Shown: piece by piece, positions 11,672 to 23,192 of the stretch
Numbering within the stretch: position 1 is the first letter of the stretch
How the letters are laid out: each line of letters opens with the position of its first letter
Origin: Ophiodon elongatus
Lineage: Eukaryota; Chordata; Actinopteri; Perciformes; Hexagrammidae
Direction of reading: 5' to 3'
Assembly (NCBI GenBank): GCA_016806645.1
Contig: JACSYO010000040.1
Span: 896,001 to 960,000 of the forward strand
DNA length: 64,000 nucleotides
Notes under the pieces: generated by a model
What the model was told of the DNA's origin: nothing
Seen by the model: the letters and a program-made list of their open reading frames with translations, nothing else
Databases searched by the model: none
Made by a program: the position numbers and the translations under genes

Positions 11672-12757
11672 CTACAGGGGGACAGGGGGAGGAAGCGGTG
11701 CGGTGCAGTCAGAGCACAGTCAGTCAGAGAGATGGGTCACACACTGGGGGGGCTCGACTGGAGGAGAGGAAAGGGAGGCGGAGAGCGAGGTGTGATGTGG
11801 GGAGACGTGTGGATCGGGAAAGACTTTTGGGAAACAGCGGCTTTGATTTGGACCCGTTTGCTCCGGAGGCAGTAATTGCGCGGCGGCTGCAGGTCGGGAG
11901 CCTCTTCACTTCGTCTGCGTTCACTTTAAAAAGAGGCTTTCAGAGCAAAGGCAAAGGGAAGTTTTGCTTCACTTTATCTGAGAACTTTCCTGCACTCAAA
12001 CAGCCAATGTACTGTCACCACAGACACTAGCTGTAGCCTGTAGAGACTGTACATTATGTTCTATGACTCATTTAAATACTTAGAACATAAGGAAATCTTG
12101 TTTTTTTATGTTATTTACTGCAGACGCTGTTCTTTTTCCTCCCTATCTTCAAGCAGTTTCACTCCAAGCTCGGACTTTCCTAAATAAATTCCTAAATATT
12201 TGCACAGACATTTTGCAGGTTTTTATGAATGCATGCACAACCCATGCAGCGCATGGCGTGATGAAGGAGGCTAGAACAATTAAGAACTGCTCACTGACAC
12301 GTTTTAGAAACGGTGTAGGGTTTCTCCTGGTACGGAAAACTAAACCCCTCGATTTCTGAAGGCAGTCTGGTGACTTTCCTTTGAGCGTTTCAAGGTTATT
12401 GTTTACTGAATGTAGCCGAGTTGTAGCGTTAATAAAACCTACTAATCTGCCTCTTTGCCGTCACACGTTCCGAGCTGGAAGCAGCATCTGTTCGCGGCGT
12501 CTAAGCGGCTCAACGTTGTCTCGTTGTGCTTTTTAACAGTTGTGTTTGGGTTGTCGGGCTCCCTGCACCGCGCGGGGCTCCTGTGGCTTCAGTATTTGGG
12601 ACGCCCAGTCATCATGGGTCAGGAGGCGCAGCGGGTGGGGAGGGCCGGGATACGGGCCGGGACTCTGGTGCTGGATTTAAAAATAGGACGAGGGTGACTA
12701 CTGCAGCAAGGAGGACAGGGACACACAACACCCAGGAACATATGGTGCAGAGGGGAG

Positions 12758-12760
<3 letters not shown>

Positions 12761-12802
<42 letters not shown>
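12761..12802. repeat. (TG)21 microsatellite
   Basis: 21 perfect TG units on the plus strand, then a G-rich stretch. In the shisa6 pre-mRNA this is (CA)n. Confidence 0.97.
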
Positions 12803-12804
<2 letters not shown>

Positions 12805-13078
12805 GGAGCGGGGGGGAGTGAAAGAGTACAAAGTAATGTGTGAAGAAGAGAGTTTTGACATCGGACTAAAAGGTCATGGACTGTAATGCAGCAGCGTGAA
12901 TTGTTGTGACAGCAACAAACAAAAAAAAACAAAAAAAATACACAAGCACTCAAAAGAAAAAAAGAGAATAACAAAAAAAAAATGACCCCCAGTGTGCAGG
13001 TTGAGAATCTTTTATCTCTACATGATGTATGTGGAATAAAGAATACACATAAACACCGTGTGTATGTGTATTACTTAC

Positions 13079-13099
13079 CGTGTCTCATTTGTCTGTGGG
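13079..13099 (-). CDS. shisa6: candidate shisa6 microexon, 21 nt
   Basis: In the intron between the 63-nt and 159-nt exons, the minus strand has a strong donor (ACACG/gtaagt, GT at 13078-13077). Exactly 21 nt upstream is an acceptor (ggatttgttag, AG at 13101-13100) preceded by the pyrimidine run tcctttctttctcac. The 21 nt are open in the phase-1 frame and would insert seven residues (a split Ala, then HRQMRH) between TPKL and ERPQRMNNIL. Length and symmetry are typical of neuronal microexons, which fits a synaptic gene. No homologous peptide is recalled, and with so short a span the match could be chance. Confidence 0.42.
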
Positions 13100-13481
13100 C
13101 TAACAAATCCAAGTGAGAAAGAAAGGATCAATAACAATCAATTTGCACAGAATGTTTCATCCAAACCTCCCGTACCGGAGCTTCAAAGCCAATATTGCGA
13201 GAACGTTGCCACGGGGGTTAACGCGGAGTCCAAAACCAGCAAAGTGTGGAATTATGCATAACAGCGACCATCCCTCATCAGGAGCTAAAGAGACTTCAAA
13301 AGCTGTTTGAAGAGTTTTACTTGGTGCTGGAAGTACTTTCCAAACCCATTTTCTCTGTGAAAAGGCCCGTGCTGTTTTAAGAGGCTGAATGTGGACCGCA
13401 GCGCTCCATTAGCGGGGGGGAAGCCGGTCTAACGACTCTGCGGCCTCTGCGGTTTTTAGAATATCATAGAGGAAGATCTTT

Positions 13482-13508
13482 TATATATAAATATATATAT
13501 ATATATAA
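13482..13508. repeat. AT-rich dinucleotide tract
   Basis: TA/AT alternation, interrupted once by an extra a. Confidence 0.85.
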
Positions 13509-14086
13509 CAAGTCAGGCCAGACTCCCTCTTTTATTCCACAGTGTTTCGTCCCATGGCCGTTAGGATGCGGGAGCATTCGGTGACTCCACACTAAAGGCT
13601 GATCTCCCTTCACACAAAACCACATTGAGAGAAATAGATGGGATGCAATAACAGTAATCGAGTTTTCAATAACTGCAGCAAATGGTGCAGACGATCCTTT
13701 GATTATCATACACGTTTAGGTTTTCATTTCCACACCCCCACCCCCGCACCACTCACCGCGAGGACTTCTTTATCAGCTCCTCAGATTTTAATTTCCCCGT
13801 GAAAGATATACTTTTGTTCTTGAAATTGGGAGAAAAAAAAAAAGTCTATCGCAAGAATTGTTTGGCTCACTTTCCTTTAGAGACGGATAATGAGGCAGAT
13901 CGTTTGGGGAAAGTCAAGTCGGGTCAATCACCGCCACTTAAAGCGAGAGCAGCCTGGAATTTTATTTTAGCGTTTAAAAAGACGCATCATGATTCTGCAT
14001 GCGTCCCACATTCATGGTTTTGTTATGTCGGGCGTACACGGTGACGTGTAGCCTCACCACTCTCCTGCTTCACTGTGGTCTCTTAC

Positions 14087-14149
14087 CCAGTTTAGGTGTG
14101 AGCGCGGTCAGGTCCAGGTGGCTGTGCTGGTAGTCATGGTGATGGTTTC
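14087..14149 (-). CDS. shisa6: shisa6 internal exon, 63 nt (His-rich module)
   Basis: This 63-nt exon encodes 21 residues, phase 1 at both ends, reading NHHHDYQHSHLDLTALTPKL between two split codons. The acceptor is a good pyrimidine tract ending tcttcttacaatag (AG at 14151-14150). The donor is CTGG/gtaaga with GT at 14086-14085. Only one of three frames is open, and it is the phase-1 frame needed to join the neighbouring shisa6 exons, giving ...TPKLERPQRMNNIL. The position just before the MNNIL block matches the mammalian segment that ends EKPR, although most of this module has diverged. The identification rests on splice sites, phase and position more than on residue identity. Confidence 0.85.
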
Positions 14150-14309
14150 CTATTGTAAGAAGAACAGAGAGTTAACACTTCACTTCAGAGTGGTATGTTC
14201 AAGTGACAAGAAGAAAATCAGACATGTCAGATATTGATGTTAAAGGGTCAGCTCAAGCAAATTACTGACTCCTTTGCCCTTTTCTGGTAGCTAATCATGT
14301 GTCTTTAAG

Positions 14310-14575
14310 ATTTGCCTCCTCGTCTCCTTGCCTCCTCGTTCCTCCGGCTTCTGACCTGGAAATCGATTTCAGCGCTCGATCTTATAGGACGTCACCTTTT
14401 TCGGAAAAATGCATCTCAAGGAGTGAGGAGGCGTGCCGGAGGAGCTAAAAGTGAGGATACACTAGTGGAAGTCTTTTTGGCAACTGTGATGTAAAAGAGA
14501 GGCAGTTGCCTTGACTCCTCTTTTCCTGGTGCCTCTTCCTCGCCTCTTAGGAAACGAGGATGTGAGAAAGGCCTT
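14310..14575. repeat. dispersed 'cctcctcg/gaggagtgagg' repeat
   Basis: A run of cctcctcg-type segments followed by ggagtgaggaggcg, ggaggagctaaaag, and cgaggatgtgagaaaggcc. Related pieces at 19330-19440, 19620-19760 and 40795-40832 share the gagaaagacc or gagaaaggcc end. Family unnamed. Confidence 0.4.
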
Positions 14576-15504
14576 TACGATCCTGCAGTCCCTTGCTTGT
14601 TCAACCGAATGTCTGCAGTCTGTAGATGACGATAAATCAAATCCATTTCAGGGCAGACACAATCGAATTCAGAAAGTCTGAAGGTAAAGAAGTCGTTGAA
14701 GTGTATTATCTCGATAGTTGTAGTCGCCACTTCAACTCAGACAGCCAGACGAGACGTTCAGCTAACATCAAGGTCAACTCACAGTGAAATGAAAAATACA
14801 ATTTCCACTTTCAATCCTGTGCCCCCGTCTTCATTCATCTCTTTTATTTTGCCGAATGTACGATGAGTCTTCCTGTACTCAGAGGCGTCGACGAGAGAAT
14901 CATTCAGTCAAATGAGACTTTGGGCGAGCGGCTCGGCACGTTCGTATGAGCCGACGGAGCAACGAGAGCACGGTGACAGGGAGACGTGTGTTTGGATATC
15001 AGCAGACAGCGGTTTTATTTCCATATTTCCAAAACAATGTGTCTGAGGTTTAATTAATTCAAGTAAGCGGTCAAACAGCCCTCCGTGGCTCCGTCACTAA
15101 GCACATCCACTTTTTCGCTGTCCAATCAAATGCAAAGGATTTGATTTAAATCCCTCTTGTAACTCTCGTGCTGACATATTCGGTTTCTCTGGGGAATACG
15201 TCCCTAAAGACACTCCAACTTTAAGAAATGGTTCGCTCCAATTTAAGGGTGTCTGAAATCTACTAGATTTTTCCTGGCTTGAAAATGGGACATATGTTGT
15301 AATGTTTACAGGTTAGAAGGATAGATAGAAATGCTTCAACCTCTTCTTTTTCCCTCTTTGTTTGGGGCCCTTAATTAGGGAGATGATCTAGATACGGTGT
15401 CACCGAGCACAAGTGGATGAAAAACATGGTTTGAGATTTGATAAACGGAGCCTTTTTAAAGAAAGTCCCTCCGTGAGTCCAGCACAACAAATGCTAAATG
15501 GACT

Positions 15505-15690
15505 TTTACCTGTATAGCGCTTTTCTAGTCTTTACAACCACGCAAAAAACACATTAACTCGACATGTCATTCCCCCATTCACACACCTATTCATACACTG
15601 ATGGCACAGCCTACGGGAGCCGTTTGGGGTTAAGCGTCTTGCCCAAGGACACATCGTGATTGATGGAGGGTTGCTGGATGGTGCATTCAG
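15505..15690 (-). mobile_element. SINE body, tRNA-like head missing
   Basis: Reads tgtatagcgcttttctagtc, acatgtcattcccccattca, then ggggttaagcgtcttgccca aggacaca. This is the body of a tRNA-derived SINE that is common in spiny-rayed fishes (from memory). The copy at 57345-57512 keeps the head; here the expected A and B boxes after the aggacaca segment are not seen, so the element is 5' truncated. Confidence 0.55.
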
Positions 15691-16911
15691 TGCGTTATTT
15701 AACGTTTATGCCACGATATAAACACCTTTTTCTGGGGCTTTATAGAACCTTTTTTAGTACGAATCTAGTTAACAAGCAGCGTGACAAATGTTACCCTCCT
15801 GTTCGACAGAGCATCAGTCGGCTTCTCCGTCCGGTCCGGTCACTGTTTGCCAGATATGAGAGCTTTAATTTGTTGTGAGTGTCTCAAGAGAGTGGAAAAC
15901 CGTCACGGCTCAGTTGTGGGACCGCGAGTGTTTCTTCATTTGACAGAATCCACAGAGCACCGCTGCTGCTTCGCCCAAATGATTGATCACGGGCTCTTTA
16001 TCCGGTAACAGGGAGGCAGCTTCTCCTCGTGGTGATCCATCTTTTGCTCTAAGTGAGTCATTTGATGCTGCGCTAATATCGTTACGTGTTGTTTGAGTGG
16101 TTAAAGAACAAAGCAACATCATGCAGCTCTGGGAGTTTGAATAATTTCAGAGTGAAAATATTGCCTTTATTCAATTAAGCTTCATGTTTCTGAACAGCGG
16201 AGCAAACAAAACACGGATATGTGATAGTTGTAGCTTATTTGCATTTAAATATGATCATTTATCATCCTATGAGAGAGCTGAAGATGATAAGAACACGTCT
16301 GATAGCTTAAACCTACACATGCGAGCTCTTTAGCGAGCTTTCAACTGACTACAGGGTGGTGGTGTTCTGCTTTTGTTAAAGATCAGCGCCTGTGTTTCAA
16401 TGATAAAGCTTCCACCCAGCGGGTGGATGTGACATTTCTGACAAATGTTATCTGACTTTTGCTCAGATGTAAAGCCAGAGTAAAGATGAATCTTACAGTT
16501 TTAAATGTGGTGTTGGAATTTTGTGCCAATCTCGACTGAAAGCGATATTCAGTTCAGGGGAAAAAAAAGGAGGATTGTAAAGACTCTGGTTAAATGAGTA
16601 TTTGAGTAGCTGTGTACCATAATTATAAAACACGGCTTTGGTCCGTTTTCCCTGCAGCTGTTCTTTCCAATCACACAGGTTTGATCAAGGGACCAATTAT
16701 AGCAGCTAAAGAAAGCTCAGCTAAATTACTCTGCTATGAAATGAAAGCAGTTTTTTCGCACCAAATAAATAACAACCTTTTACTATCTGTGTAATTGCAG
16801 AAACTCTCTTTTTTTTCTTGCACAGCTGAGAAGCTGCCACATAAATTCCACACATTAAAATGTACAGCGATTGTTTAAGCAAGGTTCAAAAGTTTATCAC
16901 CCGGCGAGGAT

Positions 16912-16930
16912 GTTCTTCTTCTTCTTCTTT
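16912..16930. repeat. (TTC)n tract
   Basis: About six TTC/CTT units followed by tttcttt. Confidence 0.85.
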
Positions 16931-17461
16931 TCTTTGGAGATAATCTCCAGCTCAGGCTCTACATGTGTGCGATCCAATTATCCCCTTTATGAGGAATATG
17001 ACTGTTATTGCTACTATTGTGCAGCAACTCTGCCTCGAAACTGAGCACACATTGTAAAAACGAATGCATTATTTTGTTTACGAGGGAGGGTTGCATTTCA
17101 CGGAGGAGTCTGGTCCCGGCGGTCGATAGATGAGGGATATAAGAGGAAACACATTCATACCAGTCGCAGTTGTTTCTGAGGCTGCGGTGTTTAAAAAATG
17201 CAAACTAAACTGCATTTTCAGGATTATAACTACCGGGACGGGAGACGGTCAACAAAAGACAAAAGACGTGTTCGGACCTAAAGTCGCTGGCACCAGAATC
17301 TGATTTGTTCAGACGTCCTCTTCCACCAGATATGACTCGGTTAGTCAATGAAATCCAGTCCACCGCTGGTGCAACAAACTGCAGGCTGTTGCAACAGTTT
17401 CCTGCTGTTGTTTGTCACTTTTCTACAAACACGTGAGGTGTGCAGATATTCTGACAAACAG

Positions 17462-17985
17462 AAAAATATGTGGACACTAAAAGATTGCAGCCATTGTTGA
17501 ACGTGGCGTTCCAAAACCAAAAGGTGTTAATCTGCTGCTTTATTGGTTTCATTGTTTTCCACCAGATGTTTGAACCCGGCTGCAGGGATTCAGCCAAGAG
17601 AGCGTCAGCGAGGTCCAACACTGATGTTGGGTTATCACGTCGGGCTCACAGTCGGCGATGCAGTTCATCCCAGAGGTGTTGGATTGGGTTGAGCTCAGGG
17701 CTCTGTGCAGGCCAGGCAATTTCAGGCTGGGAAAAACATGTATTTTCTGTTTTTTGAGGCGTATTTTCACCATTTATTGGACGGTTGACAGTAGAGAGGC
17801 ACACAGGGACGAGGGAGAGAGGGATGACATGCAGCAACCAAGGGAAACTATATCTCTATGGACCTGGCTTTGTGCACAGAAACTTTGTCAACTGTTGCCA
17901 CGAAGTTTGAAGTCAACTGTGGTCAAAATAACAGTGTATGCTGCAGCTCTAAAGATCTGCTTTAAAATATATAGTATAGCCCAAA
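17462..17985 (-). mobile_element. Tc1/mariner-like transposon remnant, inactive
   Basis: The minus strand at 17649-17714 encodes WPAQSPELNPIQHLWDELHR and then RL, the end of the catalytic core of Tc1-type DDE transposases. That family reads SPDLNPIE at this point, where the E is the third catalytic acid; here it is Gln (PIQ). Around it, gcgttccaaaaccaa, gatgcagttcatcccagagg, gggctctgtgcaggccag and ggacctggctttgtgcac match a widespread teleost Tc1-like element (from memory). The reading frame is broken several times, and about 110 bp of unrelated DNA interrupts it near 17742-17850. Confidence 0.75.
17742..17850. mobile_element. nested insertion inside the Tc1-like remnant
   Basis: The Tc1-like sequence stops after aaacatgt and resumes at tctctatggacctggctt. 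The sequence in between (gtattttcaccatttattgg, gttgacagtagagaggcaca, gggatgacatgcagcaacca) resembles another dispersed fish repeat. Boundaries are approximate. Confidence 0.45.
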
Positions 17986-18061
17986 CAATAAAAAAAGAGC
18001 GACATCACTTGGGATCTTAGAAAACAATGTAAACATACTGTTGAATACGTTACATTTTACA

Positions 18062-18262
18062 AACCGGAGGACGCAGTGCATAGAGCCCCGCATCAAGCTG
18101 CCCCCTTTGGCAAAGCCAATCAGGAAAAAGTGTGGTGGAGAGAGAATGCAGCTTTAACACATGAAGCTTTGACTTCTATACAACCAGAGGAGTCGCCCCC
18201 TGGTGGTCAGGAGAGAGAATGCAGCTTTAAGACATTAAGCTTTGACTTCACTCTTCTGAACC
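18062..18262 (-). mobile_element. dispersed repeat with CTCF-like motif, copy A
   Basis: Reverse-oriented partial copy of the family seen at 37066-37465 and 62060-62715: it shares gagagagaatgcagcttta, acatgaagctttgacttct, atacaaccagaggag. A CTCF-like core (ccaccagggggcga on the minus strand) lies at 18193-18206. The 3' body of the family is absent. Confidence 0.7.
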
Positions 18263-18889
18263 AGAGGTTGCCTCCTTCGCCTTAGTTGGGGACTATTTTC
18301 TAGTGAGTATTTGTTGTAGCAGGACGTTGTATGTGGGATTGAGTCAAAATCAACTACAGTGTGTTCATGGTGATGAAGCAACAACACTAATGTGATTTTA
18401 ATTGTTCTTAAATGTTCAAGTGCAATAAAAATGTTGCCAGCCATCTTTAAATAATGTAAATAATGAGCATCTGGAGCTAAAGTCCCTCAAGTCCAAACTG
18501 TTGCTGCCGCAGTAAAAACCACAACTGTCCAAGAAAGTGGAGCAAATGTCGGGGGGATTTATCCCTCCCCCTCTAGATATCAGTTTCATCATTCACACTG
18601 AGGCATGGACGTCCCGGATCCGTCCGGACGCGGCGCTCAGCTACTGTGCGAGGTGTGTAGAGGAGGCCCACGTAAACCTGCTCGCATTTAATACATAATG
18701 CAGCAGCTCTCACTGCCGGTGAAGTGTGTCACATGGATTGGCCGTAGTAACGCTGGCGGCTCTGTCACAAATGAATCGAAGGCTTCCAGGTCCCAGCGGG
18801 TGGACGGAGGGGGATCCCGCTGTGACCCAGATCCATTTTAAACGGCTCGCTCTGGGGGAAGCTGACGGACAGACGCCGGCTACGGGGAA

Positions 18890-18890
18890 G

Positions 18891-18926
<36 letters not shown>

Positions 18927-18955
18927 GAGAGAGCGAGAGAGAGAGAGAAAGAGAG
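18890..18955. repeat. (GA)n microsatellite, interrupted
   Basis: GA repeats over 66 bp with one C for G and a few other interruptions. Confidence 0.95.
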
Positions 18956-19619
18956 GCGCCATGTGGACCTGGTGGGACGGATCACCTCGCTTTGCCCTTG
19001 TGCACATTATGGGAGTGTGTGACGGAGAGAGAAAGAGACAGTTTTCACCTTATAGCTACTCAGGACTTTAACCTTTGATGGAGAAATGTACAACTCAAGT
19101 ACCGGAATCTGAATCAAAACGATTGACAGGCTAAATATCGGAAGAAATCATATTGTTATCTGACAAATAGGCAGTTTAATGAGTTGCCAACAACTAGAAT
19201 TTTGCCGTGATCTTGGGTTTTGTTTCGTTCCCGGTCTCGTGTGTTCGTTTGACTTCCTGTCTTTGTGGTCTTCTCTCCATTTTTCTGTGTATCATTTGTG
19301 TTCGTCGGCCTTGCTCTGCTCTCGTGGGTCTTTCTCATTTCGTGCCTCCTCGAGTCCTTTCCTCGCCTCCTCGCGTCTTAGTCCCGCCCCGTGAGCAGAG
19401 GCGAGAGCAGTCGAGGCAACAGGCCTTCAACACATGAGAAATCCTCGCCTTGGACCGTCGTTTTTAAAGCGATATCAATTAAATATGAGGTATGGCACAG
19501 CTGACCATTGTTATACGATAAAAAAAATCATAACGGTGAAATGTGTAGAGACCAGCCGTGGTTTGAGACCATTACAGCCGTGTGTTACGTCTCCTTTATT
19601 TGTTTAGTGCCTAAAACAC

Positions 19620-19760
19620 TTCCTCAAAGGGATACGCCTCCTCGCTCCTGCCGATGCCTTTCAGGACTCGGGATGTCCTTCAAGCTGGAGCGCAGAGACC
19701 ACTTTCAGGGTCACAAGTCGGAGGAGCGAGGAATCGAGGAAATGAGAAAGACCCCTTGTG
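19620..19760. repeat. dispersed 'gagaaagacccc' repeat
   Basis: Contains cctcctcgctcctgc, then gaggagcgaggaatcgagga aatgagaaagacccc. The same end, ggaatcgagg...aaatgagaaagacccc, recurs at 40801-40830. Confidence 0.5.
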
Positions 19761-21492
19761 TTTCTTCCAGCTTCCAGCCGGTGTGTCTTGTTATCGGATT
19801 AGTTTCTTGTGTATTTATAGTCCTGTCTTGTACCGTTTGTAGAGTTGTCTTATTTACCTGTTAGTTCGTCTTGTTGCCCGTTTCTGGTGTTCGGATTTAT
19901 TTTTTCTAACTTTTGGACAAACCCGCCATGTCCTTTTTGTTCTGGACGTTTTCTTTACTAAAATCACGATTGATAACCCTTCTGCTCCGTGTGTTCGTCT
20001 CCTTGGATGAACGTGTCCGATCTGATCTGATTACAACGTACAGCCGCGCTGGTTGATTGGTGACTTCCTCACTATGAATATAAACAACAAGCGACGTTAC
20101 AAGATAAACTACAAATAGTTTAGAAGAACCGCCTCGCAGCTGTAAGCCTCATTACATTCATGGCTGCCCAAAATGTCATAATTAACATGAATTAGTTATG
20201 GTACATTAGAATTTGGTGGTTAAAGTGGACGTTTATGCCAAATTTGAAGAAATTCCCTCGAGGCGTTCCTGAGGTTTCATGATCACAGCCAACTCCGGTT
20301 AAAGTTTTATTGTGTTGTTTTATTGTGTTGTTTTTTTTTAATAACGTCCTATTTTTTACTTTGTGCAGGCAGAATTAAGAACGGGAATGACGTGTTAAAG
20401 AAAAATAGTTACATCCATGAAAAATAGCATCATAAAACTGTATTGATGAGATGTGTGCAGCAGGTTCGGGGTGTTATACAGAAACAGACTTTAATGTGTG
20501 AATGAATGAAATGAAACAAAATGGTAATTATACATAACATCATAGAGGTGTTTTCGAGGTATTTTTTTTGTCGGATTGCTGGAGTTGGAAACAGACTTTC
20601 AATCTACAGCCGGGTTTCTCAATACTAGATCAGCACAACTTTTTAACTCAATTTCCAGCCATTATGAGAGCAGGAGGAGTCAAACAGTTGGTGGTGCCGG
20701 TTCTCCAGTTGGGTTCCATTCAAACGTCGTTGCAGAGGAAGACGACACGACACGACGAGATGCTCCGGTCAAACCTCAAACTAATTAAAACGACGTGCAA
20801 AATGTACATTCAATACCGTGTTTCTGTTTGTTTTTATTTTTCCAGAATTCTCTGTATTTCCACTGGTGTTTCATGCAGATTTTCTAAAACCTTCAGAGGA
20901 TTTGTGGCATATTTTTTCTCCACTGCTGAAGCGAAACAAAGAGAAGCGAATGTATGTCACGCATGCAGCTCATGCTTTAATCTACTCTCTTTAATGACAT
21001 GTTGGCGCCACATCTGCCCTCCTTCTCTTCGGTGAAACAGCATTTTTTCCGCTTCGTGCACTTGACTCAGTAATGGTGGTTTCTTTCTGCACTTGAATGG
21101 ATCTCATTTCTGTCTACAGGTGAACTTTCTGGAATCATCTCCTAAAGACCGGGCTGCTGCTTTTCCTTTTCCGGCGACATCCTTTGACACGGACAGCCGC
21201 CGCCTGTTTCACTGCGTTACACAGACGTGGAACAGAGAGCGGCGGGTCTTCCCCTCACGGTGTCGTCCCGGGGGAGTCTGTGCATTACTGACAAGGATAA
21301 GCACAGATTTATCTGATGTCTTCTCCGATATGTCAGAAGTAACATCATACAAAGCTGCCGTTATCCTCGCCGTGGAATATGGGACTCCGTGAAGTAAGAG
21401 GCCCGGGAGAAAAAAGGAAAAGGAAAGAGGCAAGTGAAGGATCCACGTTGACGGCTGATGCTGGAGTGGAACCCGGGTCCGGAGGGAGAAAA

Positions 21493-21540
21493 CCTGCACA
21501 TTCTAAAACCTGCACATTCTAAAACCTGCACATTCTAAAA
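21493..21540. repeat. 16-bp tandem repeat, three exact copies
   Basis: Unit cctgcacattctaaaa, repeated three times. Confidence 0.95.
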
Positions 21541-21734
21541 CATAAAACAGCATATGGAAAGAAGTATGGATGCTAATGCTGCGAGATGAACTGGTGAATT
21601 GTTTTACAAGTACGAACTTGACTGGACATTAACCACGTCAAACACCTTCGGGATGAACTGCACCGCGTTAATATTGAATATGTATTGACATATAAAGGAG
21701 GAGGTCCATTTTATTTTCTCACACAGTGGAAATT

Positions 21735-21950
21735 ATTCTCATGCAACGGTTCCTATGATATATTTATTCATATTTACGTTATTCTAATAACATTCAAAAA
21801 ACCTTTTACTCAAAATCTGACTTTATTCTCATTAAATCTGACTTCATTTTCTTAATATTACAACTTTTTTCCTTGAAATATTGTGACTTAATTCTCATTA
21901 GATTACATCTTTATTCTCGGAATATTATGACTTTTATCTTAATAATAAAA
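21735..21950. repeat. degenerate 'ttattctcattaaatctgac' repeat
   Basis: A loosely periodic series of ~22-bp units (ttattctcattaaatctgac, ttcttaatattacaactt, aattctcattagattaca, ttattctcggaatattatga). This is a decayed simple satellite of a type frequent in fish introns. Confidence 0.6.
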
Positions 21951-22164
21951 TATAATAAAATATAACGACTGTTCTCGACTTCTCAAGAGAACTCGGTAAG
22001 CGTGGAATGTTTCAAATGTGCAGAAAGATTTGAATATGAGCGGCTGAAACATGACCTATTAAAGTCCAGGGGTTTATAAAGTAATTAAAAATAGATTAAT
22101 ATATTGACGTGAATAGTTGCCTCATGCACATTTAATCAAAACAAAAAGAGGAGTTAAAAGTAAG

Positions 22165-22166
<2 letters not shown>

Positions 22167-22199
<33 letters not shown>
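22167..22199. repeat. (GT)n microsatellite
   Basis: About 16 perfect GT units. Confidence 0.97.
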
Positions 22200-22200
<1 letters not shown>

Positions 22201-22424
22201 CCTCAGTAGCGATAACATGAAATGAGAGAGAGTTGATCTACAGGAGACTTAATATTTGACTTCCTGCATTATGTTCCGTTCTATTTTAATATTTTGCGTT
22301 TTCCTTTCCATAAATAAAGATATTTCCGTCATAAATTGGTTCATAGAAGACTTCGACGTTCAGAATCGACCTACATACCTGCAGATGAATTAATGTTTAA
22401 TTAAAACAAACTGTACGGCTATCA

Positions 22425-22450
22425 TTTTTGAGTGTCCAAATACTTTTGGC
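22425..22450. mobile_element. Tc1-like terminal fragment
   Basis: gagtgtccaaatacttttgg resembles the outer end of the teleost Tc1-like element also present near 17462. Only about 20 bp is recognisable. Confidence 0.3.
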
Positions 22451-22584
22451 TGAAGATTTCTGAACAACACGTCCGACCTCATTGAAAGTATACGTGACAT
22501 AAAAACCACCCAAAGTTTCAGTGCTTCTTGAAGTAATTAAGGAAAGCGTAGCTCCGTGTCTTTATATTTAACCTACAGGGCACA

Positions 22585-22715
22585 GAAGTAGTTTCCAGCT
22601 TGTATCTTGTACTTCTACAGAGTGGAAGTAGTTTCCAGCTTGTATCTGTACTTCTACAGAGTGGAAGTAGTTTCCAGCTTGTATCTGTACTTCTACAGAG
22701 TGGAAGTAGTTTCCT
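22585..22715. repeat. 39-bp tandem repeat, about 3.3 copies
   Basis: The unit runs ggaagtagtttccagcttgt then atctgtacttctacagagt. The first copy has one extra t. The last copy breaks off at tttcctgatg. Confidence 0.95.
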
Positions 22716-22780
22716 GATGAAACTCTGAGAAACACAAGACAATAACACGTCACAAGCAATTAAGTGAAGACTTTCTTATC

Positions 22781-22799
22781 TTTTTTTTTTTTTTTTTTT
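22781..22799. repeat. poly-T run, 19 nt
   Basis: 19 consecutive T on the plus strand. Confidence 0.95.
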
Positions 22800-23192
22800 G
22801 TAAAGGAAAAGGCAGCAGAGTATTTGAAAAAATTAATTAGAAACTAAGTTATTTTCCGTAACTACGCTCCATGTTTTCACTGTAATTACGTGGGTAGTTT
22901 GGCACAAAGCAACTGTTTGATGAAACGATTCAATGGAGGCAGACTTTGTGAAGACGAAACATTACAACCGAGATCTTTGTGACGACTTCTGCAAATTACG
23001 AGGAACGCTGAATCTAAATGTTTGCTTCTCTCACTTCGGTCTCGGGGAGCGTTTCAGATGAGACGCGACTCATTTGGAGTTCAGACGTGATTGTGCCACC
23101 GTGCAGCGTGAAGTACTCGGAGTGAACCGCAAAGTCACCCTGAACAAATGAGTGAAGAACACTTGTTTGGTTTTGTTCCCTGATATGCACCT

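Larger units (their letters stand above)
11672..14086 (-). other. shisa6: shisa6 intron, 2.4 kb
   Basis: This is the intron between the 63-nt and 159-nt exons, with GT at 14086-14085 and AG at 11673-11672. It contains the candidate 21-nt microexon, a (TG)21 tract and an AT-dinucleotide tract near 13482-13508. An isolated strong donor (GCG/gtgagtgg, GT at 13757-13756) has no matching acceptor. Confidence 0.85.

Noticed and set aside
13740..13790. Strong donor GCG/gtgagtgg on the minus strand following EELIKKSS-like codons
   Set aside because: No pyrimidine-backed acceptor upstream, and the phase-1 frame runs into TAA.
18890..18955. Arg/Glu-rich ORF (RERERERE) over the (GA)n tract
   Set aside because: Dinucleotide repeat artefact.
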